From assembly GCF_003449015.1 (NCBI RefSeq), contig NZ_QRGD01000001.1:682001-746000 (forward strand): DNA of 64,000 nt, in the 5' to 3' direction. Source of the DNA: Aureibaculum luteum. Its GTDB lineage: Bacteria > Bacteroidota > Bacteroidia > Flavobacteriales > Flavobacteriaceae. The translations under genes and the position numbers were made by a program. The notes below the pieces were generated by a model. The model saw only the letters and a list, made by a program, of their open reading frames with translations. It ran no database searches and was not told the origin of the DNA. The stretch's first letter is position 1. Every line of letters begins with the position of its first letter. Shown here piece after piece: positions 58,280 through 64,000 of the stretch.

Positions 58280-59285
58280 TTTGAGCTAGACCAACTTCCG
58301 AAAAACTTTTTGTAATTACCTCAACGGATTTTATATTCACTTTTTTATCATCTGATAATTTTTTTGAGACCTTCAATAGATTATCTAACAAATCATTAAA
58401 ATTAGCAGTACGCCATAGCACTTTTAAGGTTTCAAACCATATTAAGGCACTATCATCAATTCCGATTTCTAAAGCAGATAAATAAAAAGCTTTGTTCGGA
58501 ATACCAGAATTAATATGTACGCCCTCATTATCATCGGTACCTGTATATAAATTATCCATATGATCAGGCTGATTGTCAAAATCATTTGATGTGCCCGGTG
58601 CCTTCATAGACCTAATGGCTTTACCAGGAAATTTATCTGTTACAATTAAATCGCCTATCAGCCAATCGGCACAAGTAACATCTTGTTTTAAATACTTTTG
58701 TTTAACAACTGTTCCAAATACATCTGAAAAATGTTCATTTAATGCTCCTGGTTGTGATTTGTATTCTAAATTTGCCAAAAACTGGGTAACCGCATGCATT
58801 AACTCATGTGCAACAACATCGATAGCCTTAGTGAAATCTTTAAATTGGATGCCATCACCTTCTCCATAAGTCATTTCGTCACCATCCCAAAAGGCATTGT
58901 TATAATTTTTTCCATAACGGATGTTAGAAATCACATCCATTCCATTATCATCAATTGAGTTTAAATTAAACGTGTTTTTAAAATAATCTTTTACATATCC
59001 CGACATATCATAAACTTCATTGGCAATAACATCATCAACTTCATCATCATTTTCTTTACGGATAAGCTCAACACGTTGTTTATATAAATTTAAACTATCA
59101 TAAATATATCTTTCGCCTTTTCCTGCTTTTTCCTCTTGGATTAAGAGATTATTTAAAACGGTATTTCGTTTTAGTAATATACGTTGTGCATCATTCAATG
59201 TTTTCTTGCAACTTGTATTTCCTCTTTTGGCAAGTTCTTCAAGAATATGAGGGGGAATAATTGAACACTGAGCTTTAATACACAT
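58272..59285 (-). CDS. M4-family metallopeptidase, protealysin-like
   Basis: A 337-residue protease without a signal peptide. The N-terminus MCIKAQCSIIPPHILEELAKRG is the short protealysin-type propeptide motif (PPHxLxxLA). The catalytic core has VVAHELMHAVTQF (HExxH, about residues 157-161), GALNEHFSDVFG (third ligand Glu, about residue 184) and GVHINSGIPNKAFYLSA with the conserved His-Asn. Protealysins act inside the cell or are exported by a non-Sec route. It is followed (8-bp overlap) by its emfourin-type inhibitor. Confidence 0.95.
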   Translation of the reverse strand: MCIKAQCSIIPPHILEELAKRGNTSCKKTLNDAQRILLKRNTVLNNLLIQEEKAGKGERYIYDSLNLYKQRVELIRKENDDEVDDVIANEVYDMSGYVKDYFKNTFNLNSIDDNGMDVISNIRYGKNYNNAFWDGDEMTYGEGDGIQFKDFTKAIDVVAHELMHAVTQFLANLEYKSQPGALNEHFSDVFGTVVKQKYLKQDVTCADWLIGDLIVTDKFPGKAIRSMKAPGTSNDFDNQPDHMDNLYTGTDDNEGVHINSGIPNKAFYLSALEIGIDDSALIWFETLKVLWRTANFNDLLDNLLKVSKKLSDDKKVNIKSVEVITKSFSEVGLAQIV

Positions 59286-59380
59286 AAGAAGCGATTTTAT
59301 ACTAAATAACTACTTTAATAAGCTTTTTAGTATTTATAAAATACTCTTTAATATATATTTAACACTTAAGTACTTACAAT

Positions 59381-59422
59381 AAAAAGACCTGGAGATATTA
59401 AAATTTCACAGGTCTTTTTTTT
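59381..59422 (-). terminator. Intrinsic terminator after the TraB/GumN gene
   Basis: AAAAAGACCTG and CAGGTCTTTTT form a perfect 11-bp stem, with U-tracts on both strands. It lies between the TraB/GumN gene and the M4 gene, both on the minus strand; no + strand gene leads in. Confidence 0.75.
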
Positions 59423-59440
59423 AGCTATTGAAATTAATTG

Positions 59441-60301
59441 TCAGTTTAACACAGGTGTTACTGTATATCCTTCGTCTTTTAATAATTGTATTACTCCTTT
59501 TTTACCACCTAAATGCCCAGCTCCTACAGCATAAATCACTTTTTTATCTTTAGAAATTTCAGGTATTTTTTTTACCCAATTCTTATTTCTATTCAGTAAT
59601 AAAGCATCAATCATTTTTTCATCGTTATCAAAAGATTTCAACGTAAAATTATATAAAGAATCTATATTTTCAGACTTGTATTTTGCGACCATTTTTCCGT
59701 AAAGTTCTTTTGTCTCCTCAGGATCATCTAACATTTCAACTAAATCATCTAATTGTTCTTCATAAGGAATACTATCAAAAACTGACATTTGATCATTTAC
59801 CGTTTCCAAACCCTTCAATTCTTTTTTAGCTGCTTTGGCCATCCCGATAAACGTCATTTCGTAACTCGCTACTTGTTTACCCATAAATGAAGACATAATA
59901 GTAGATGACATATACAAAGGCTTAAATTTATTAAATTGTGCAAAGCCCATACCTACATTTTCTTTTAAATAACTATCTAAAAGCTTGTACTCTGTTGAAT
60001 CTACATGGTTAGACAGAAGATCTTGTTCTCCCATCATCATTTCTTGCATCATTTCCCGCATCATTTCAGGACTATCCATATCTAACTCCAAGTAAATTTC
60101 ATCTGTACTTTCAAAGGCATCTTTTACCTTCTGAGGCATAGAAAAATCTTTTTGAGGCATCATATGTATGGTACCAAAAATATATGAAGTTTGGATATTG
60201 TCACCTTCAATTTTCCACAACAGACTGCTTTTATCTTGTGCCTGAACTGCTGTAATTAAAAAGCATAACAATGTAAATATTGTTACTATTTGTTTTTTCA
60301 T
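59441..60301 (-). CDS. TraB/GumN-family exported protein
   Basis: A 286-residue protein with a signal peptide (MKKQIVTIFTLLCFLITAVQAQ). The mature part matches TraB/GumN (DUF of the EreA/ChaN-like class): LLWKIEGDNIQTSYIFGTIHMMPQ (about residues 27-50), with a GTIH motif, EIYLELDMDSPE, then GLETVNDQMSVFDSIPYEEQL and a C-terminal YAVGAGHLGGKKGVIQLLKDEGY. Some members are metalloproteases; the GTIH and GAGHL histidines support metal binding. It is followed by its terminator. Confidence 0.85.
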   Translation of the reverse strand: MKKQIVTIFTLLCFLITAVQAQDKSSLLWKIEGDNIQTSYIFGTIHMMPQKDFSMPQKVKDAFESTDEIYLELDMDSPEMMREMMQEMMMGEQDLLSNHVDSTEYKLLDSYLKENVGMGFAQFNKFKPLYMSSTIMSSFMGKQVASYEMTFIGMAKAAKKELKGLETVNDQMSVFDSIPYEEQLDDLVEMLDDPEETKELYGKMVAKYKSENIDSLYNFTLKSFDNDEKMIDALLLNRNKNWVKKIPEISKDKKVIYAVGAGHLGGKKGVIQLLKDEGYTVTPVLN

Positions 60302-60361
60302 TTTTTGAGTTTTTTAGTATGTTAAAAGTACATCACTTTATGTTGTAATGTTACTTTAATT

Positions 60362-60398
60362 AAAAAGTGGGAAAACCAATATGGAAATCCCACTTTTA
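60362..60398 (-). terminator. Intrinsic terminator after the S9 peptidase gene
   Basis: AAAAGTGGGA and TCCCACTTTT form a perfect 10-bp stem around a 15-nt loop, 13 bp after the S9 stop codon on the minus strand, with an A/T-rich tail. Confidence 0.75.
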
Positions 60399-60410
60399 AA
60401 TGTGTATTTT

Positions 60411-63050
60411 CTATTTTAATTTAGTGGTAATTTTTGCATTACCCATGGCAGGTACAACTTGTTCAATTTGACTTGCTGCTTTTTTATCTACGTCAATTAA
60501 CATTGTAGTTGAGTCCTTATCATTTTCTACATTAGAAATGATAACTTTCCATTGATTATTTTCTTTTCCTGTCACTTCTAACTTCATAGTATTCAATTTT
60601 TGTGACATCACATCAAGACTATAAAAAGAGGTCTCATACCCTTCCGCTAACGGCAAACGAGCCACCAATAGATCATATCCAGCTCCATTGGTTAAATACG
60701 CTCCTTCTACTGGCATATCTTTGGTTTTACCCATCATGGTAAGCGAAATAGTATCTTTTGTATAGTTAACCTCAAAAGTTTGACCACCCTGTGTAATAAC
60801 TCTTTTAACGGGAGTCATGTTTTCTAAATAAACTACGTCTTCACTGTTTCCCATTGCCGATGTAGATGCATCTTTAATAACCCATTGTGTCCCTTCCTTT
60901 TTAATTTCACGTGTTAATTGCATCGGTATGTTCTGTCCTTGAACTTCTATGGTAACATCATATTGATTTGTCGACGCTTTTAAGTCGTTACTTAAAGCAG
61001 GTAGTGTTGCTGCAACAGCTACTTTTTCTACTTTAGTATATACTACTTTAGAAACATCTTGAGTAATTTCACCCAATCTTTTTTCAACGGCCTCACTCAT
61101 ATCTTTTTGATATCTACCACCTAAATGTTTGGCTAAGAATTTCTCAATTGAAACCCACATTGCCATATTGTTATTTGGCTTTCTAAACCCGTGACCTTCA
61201 TCATCTGCTAAGATATATTCCACATCTTTTCCAGAATCTCGCATTGAAACCACAATCTGATCACTTTCTGCCTGCTTTACTCTAGGGTCATTTGCCCCTT
61301 GAATAATTAATAACGGCTTTGTAATTTTATCAGCACTAAATAAAGGACTTGCTTCCGTAATTAGTTTTTTACCTTCTTCCGTTTCAGGGTCTCCTGTCAT
61401 TTCATATAAACTTTTTCTAAAAGATTCCCAATATGCAGGTATAGATTCTAATAAGGTAAATAAGTTACTTGGCCCTACAATATCAACACCACAAGTGTAA
61501 ACTTCTGGAGTAAATGCTAAACCAGCTAAAGTTGCATAACCACCGTAACTTCCACCCATAATAGCTACTCTATCTTTATCTGCAACACCATTACCTATAA
61601 AATGCTTTACACCCCACGTAATATCATCTTGCATCTTTTTACCCCATTCTCTATCTCCTGCATTTAAGAATGCTTTTCCGTAACCACCACTAGCTCTAAA
61701 ATTTGGTTGTAATACGGCATAGCCTCTGTTTGCTAAAATTTGAGCATAAGGATTGTACCCCCAATAATCTCTCGGTCCTTTTGGACCTCCATGTACTAAA
61801 ACGACAAGCGGTAAATTCTTTTTTGCTACGCCTACTGGTACAGTTAAATAACCAGGAATTTCTAATCCGTCACTACTTTTATAAGAAACAGGTTCCATTT
61901 TAGCTAAATGTTGTTCTACTTCTTTTAAACGTGGTCTTGGTGTATATTGATGAATCAACTTTTTAGTATCCCAATTAAAATAGTAGGTATCAGAAGCCGA
62001 ATTATCACTACTTGTTGAAATCAACATTTGCTTATAATCTTTTGTAAAACTTGCAAAGCCAATTTCTTTACCTTTAAATTTCTTTTCTAAGTAGTTATAC
62101 ATTTTTTCCCACTTCTTATCTTTCCAAAGACGCTCTCTTTTATCGTATGTGTATGATGTATATATAATTTCGCGTGTATTATCGTCTATAAACATACCTC
62201 CAAAATCTACTTTATTTTTAGGGTCACTCTCCATTTTCTCAATCTTTTGAGTTTGTGGATCCATTGTATAAAGCGTAGAAAAGTTTACATCTCCTTTATT
62301 AGAAACCAAATACATTTTAGTATTGTCTTTGTTCCAACCTGCTACATAAGCTTGTTCTTGTAAATTAGTTTCGTATATCTTCGTAAATTTATTATCGCCA
62401 TCTATACGGTGAATTTCAGAATGACCAGCTTCATTAGTTCTATACGCTAATCGTGGATTTTCATCCCAATCAAAGTTCCAACTGGTTATTCTATTGTTAT
62501 TTTCATACAACAAATCTAATTTACCTGTACTTATATCTAGTTTATATAAATCATGCCAAGCTTTATCTCTATCATTAATACCCACCATCAATTCATTAGG
62601 GTTCTTTTTACTCGCTTGATAAATTTGAGCGGTTACATCCTTCATCGGTGTTAGGTTTTTAGAAACTGGCACACCGGTTTCTTCCTCAGCTTCAGCATTC
62701 GGGTTTACCGCATAAATATTATAGTTCTCATCGCCCTTATTGTCTTTTACAAATAAGATCTTTGTACCATCATAAGTCCATGAATAACCTCCTAGTGGCC
62801 TTTCATTATTTGTCAATGGACGTGCTTCATCGAAAGGTTGATCAAATTTTTTCACCCAAATGTTCATTATTCCGTTGTATTCTTTTAAGAAAGAAATCCA
62901 TTGTCCATCAGGGCTCAATTGCCCACTAGATATTTCAGGGTTTCCAAAAAAGATATCACGATCAATTATAGGTACATCGTTTTGTTGTGCATTTGCATTT
63001 GGTATTATCAGGGTAAATAGTGTCAGCATTATTAATAGTTGTTTTTTCAT
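60411..63050 (-). CDS. S9-family prolyl oligopeptidase-type exported peptidase
   Basis: An 879-residue periplasmic enzyme with signal peptide [22 protein letters not shown]. Residues about 30-390 form a WD40-like propeller ([40 protein letters not shown]). The alpha/beta-hydrolase follows: [32 protein letters not shown] (Ser about residue 499), [11 protein letters not shown] (Asp) and [12 protein letters not shown] (His). About 210 extra residues follow the usual end (from about 665), a beta-rich extension ([22 protein letters not shown]). Prolyl endopeptidase or dipeptidyl-peptidase activity is expected; the tail is atypical. Confidence 0.9.
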   Translation of the reverse strand: MKKQLLIMLTLFTLIIPNANAQQNDVPIIDRDIFFGNPEISSGQLSPDGQWISFLKEYNGIMNIWVKKFDQPFDEARPLTNNERPLGGYSWTYDGTKILFVKDNKGDENYNIYAVNPNAEAEEETGVPVSKNLTPMKDVTAQIYQASKKNPNELMVGINDRDKAWHDLYKLDISTGKLDLLYENNNRITSWNFDWDENPRLAYRTNEAGHSEIHRIDGDNKFTKIYETNLQEQAYVAGWNKDNTKMYLVSNKGDVNFSTLYTMDPQTQKIEKMESDPKNKVDFGGMFIDDNTREIIYTSYTYDKRERLWKDKKWEKMYNYLEKKFKGKEIGFASFTKDYKQMLISTSSDNSASDTYYFNWDTKKLIHQYTPRPRLKEVEQHLAKMEPVSYKSSDGLEIPGYLTVPVGVAKKNLPLVVLVHGGPKGPRDYWGYNPYAQILANRGYAVLQPNFRASGGYGKAFLNAGDREWGKKMQDDITWGVKHFIGNGVADKDRVAIMGGSYGGYATLAGLAFTPEVYTCGVDIVGPSNLFTLLESIPAYWESFRKSLYEMTGDPETEEGKKLITEASPLFSADKITKPLLIIQGANDPRVKQAESDQIVVSMRDSGKDVEYILADDEGHGFRKPNNNMAMWVSIEKFLAKHLGGRYQKDMSEAVEKRLGEITQDVSKVVYTKVEKVAVAATLPALSNDLKASTNQYDVTIEVQGQNIPMQLTREIKKEGTQWVIKDASTSAMGNSEDVVYLENMTPVKRVITQGGQTFEVNYTKDTISLTMMGKTKDMPVEGAYLTNGAGYDLLVARLPLAEGYETSFYSLDVMSQKLNTMKLEVTGKENNQWKVIISNVENDKDSTTMLIDVDKKAASQIEQVVPAMGNAKITTKLK

Positions 63051-63086
63051 TTTTAATAATTTAAAGTTAGTATATGTTTTATTTTA

Positions 63087-63332
63087 TTATCGACTTACAG
63101 CATAGTAAATTACATAAATCCAACTAAATACGCCATGCAATATAGCCCATAAAATCGATTTATTCCTTTCCCAAGAAACAGTTACAGCAATTACGCTACC
63201 CAGTCCTACTCCATTTTTAATAACCGTTTGTTGTATTTCTGGAGTAATTGTACTCTGACTGTAACTATCTAACGAGAACAACAATAGTACTGCTGTTAAT
63301 TTTAGAATATTTTTTATTTTCAGTTTATTCAT
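63087..63332 (-). CDS. Small exported or membrane protein
   Basis: Not recognised. The frame opens at 63356, but the second Met (63332, MNKLKIKNILKLTAVLLLFSLDSYSQ) gives a normal signal peptide, so I chose it: 81 residues. The mature part has two weakly hydrophobic stretches (GVGLGSVIAVTVSW, ILWAILHGVFSWIYVIYYAVSR), probably membrane helices. It lies 37 bp after the S9 peptidase start region on the same strand. Confidence 0.5.
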   Translation of the reverse strand: MNKLKIKNILKLTAVLLLFSLDSYSQSTITPEIQQTVIKNGVGLGSVIAVTVSWERNKSILWAILHGVFSWIYVIYYAVSR

Positions 63333-63451
63333 TCTATTTTTAATTAAAGGTTGCATAATTTTCTATTTAATTTTTAAAGAATTACGGCTTCTATGATTTT
63401 GATGATTGCATCTATTACTATTAGTATCATTTTTTATAAATTTTAAGTTAG

Positions 63452-63850
63452 TTATTGGATTACACCATTTCTTATGGTTATTATTTCAGTATTTTTTTTG
63501 TTATTCAATTCTATGGTTAAAAGGTCAAAATCTTTAAAACCTTTTACTTTTTTGTTTAAAAGATCATTAATGCGGATTGCTTCACCTTCAAAAGATTGAT
63601 AATCACAATCAATCATTTGATATTCTGCCTTTTCAGTCGACAACCCCTCTTTACCAAATTGCAATCCTTTTGCATAGATAATCTGGTTTATCTCCGTGCA
63701 ATCGCAATTTTCTTCGAGTACTTCGCTAATTAAGTCTGATCTATCTGTAGCATCTTGATAGCCATCTAAAAACCCTTTTATCATTACGGCTATAGCAACA
63801 AGTACTACTGCCATAATTACTGTTGTTGTTATATTTTTCTTTTTTGTCAT
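63452..63850 (-). CDS. Hypothetical single-pass membrane protein
   Basis: Not recognised. A 132-residue protein: a basic N-terminus (MTKKKN), one transmembrane helix (ITTTVIMAVVLVAIAVMIKGF), then an extracytoplasmic acidic part with NCDCTEINQIIYAKGLQFGKEG (two Cys) and a strand-rich C-terminus (DFDLLTIELNNKKNTEIITIRNGV). The GLQFGKEGLSTEKAEYQMIDC region may form a small disulfide-bonded fold. It is one of three minus-strand genes leading to the S9 peptidase. Confidence 0.55.
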   Translation of the reverse strand: MTKKKNITTTVIMAVVLVAIAVMIKGFLDGYQDATDRSDLISEVLEENCDCTEINQIIYAKGLQFGKEGLSTEKAEYQMIDCDYQSFEGEAIRINDLLNKKVKGFKDFDLLTIELNNKKNTEIITIRNGVIQ

Positions 63851-63893
63851 GTGTTCTACTTTTAAGTGATTATAATATTTAACTATTCGGTTT

Positions 63894-64000
63894 CTAATAT
63901 TTCACAGTACAATTAAACCCAACACCTATCGCACCTACTTTCTCCCAATCACCTTGACTAACATCTCTAATAATCATTTTGTTTCCTAAAAATGCCGCTG
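63894..64000 (-). CDS. 3' end of an exported or outer-membrane protein gene
   Basis: On the minus strand the frame AAFLGNKMIIRDVSQGDWEK-VGAIGVGFNCTVKY ends at a stop at 63894-63896 and is open to the right edge. The alternating pattern and the aromatic C-terminal residue recall outer-membrane beta-strands, but the fragment is too short to name. Confidence 0.45.
   Translation of the reverse strand, partial: AAFLGNKMIIRDVSQGDWEKVGAIGVGFNCTVKY

Noticed and set aside
1-64000. tRNA, rRNA, known riboswitch or transposase genes
   Set aside because: None was recognised on either strand by eye; weak structured RNAs could still have been missed.

Overview
The window is AT-rich chromosomal DNA from a member of the Bacteroidota, almost certainly a flavobacterium. 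The reasons are type IX secretion (T9SS) C-terminal sorting domains on several exported proteins, many small lipoproteins with a Cys lipobox, TAnnTTTG-type -7 promoter boxes, start codons mostly without Shine-Dalgarno sequences, and typical flavobacterial families (DUF6428, DUF4377, DUF3995, BrxA, M4/emfourin, ACR3-type ars operon). No rRNA, tRNA, CRISPR array or transposase gene was recognised.

Layout. (1) 1-2570: the 3' part of a GH2 beta-galactosidase-type gene and a convergent saccharopine-dehydrogenase-like gene. (2) 3550-7472: a compact arsenic operon (arsR, arsM, DUF6428, GNAT, arsenate-reductase-like phosphatase, ACR3 efflux pump) closed by a good terminator. (3) About 7.65-33.0 kb: an accessory region of unrelated, mostly small genes, nearly all on the + strand. 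They encode lipoproteins, STAS-like paralogues, an ECF sigma operon, TlpA-like thioredoxins and, towards the right, defence-like proteins (PD-(D/E)XK-like, TIR-like, HEPN, cyclodeaminase-ImmA/IrrE fusion). They are separated by copies of a 150-340 bp intergenic repeat. (4) 33.0-33.65 kb: the right edge of that region, marked by a duplicated promoter plus first codons of the phosphatase gene gph. (5) 33.6-64 kb: ordinary chromosomal genes: gph, an aldo/keto reductase, a YfcC transporter, a slipin, a 1510-residue T9SS cargo protein, BrnQ, thiL, peptidases (S41, M1, M4 with its emfourin inhibitor, S9), a DnaJ/TerB protein, a bacilliredoxin, plsC, an acyl-ACP desaturase, an HD hydrolase and a TraB/GumN protein.

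The most interesting signal is in region 3. Short boxes at the start of each unit (just after a GTTATAC-like motif) are the reverse complement of boxes just after the stop codon of the same unit. These boxes differ from unit to unit, while the DNA between units is conserved. This is the logic of integron gene cassettes with attC sites, but the boxes do not fit the integron consensus, the sites share a long conserved core of about 215 bp, and no integrase is present in the window. I regard it as a candidate undescribed Bacteroidota cassette system. At least three box pairs match over 8-10 positions with no or one mismatch, and five or so more match partially. One cassette of about 3.8 kb carries a complete sigma/anti-sigma/metal-sensor/EF-hand/cytochrome operon.

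All functional names come from reading motifs by eye; nothing was searched against a database.
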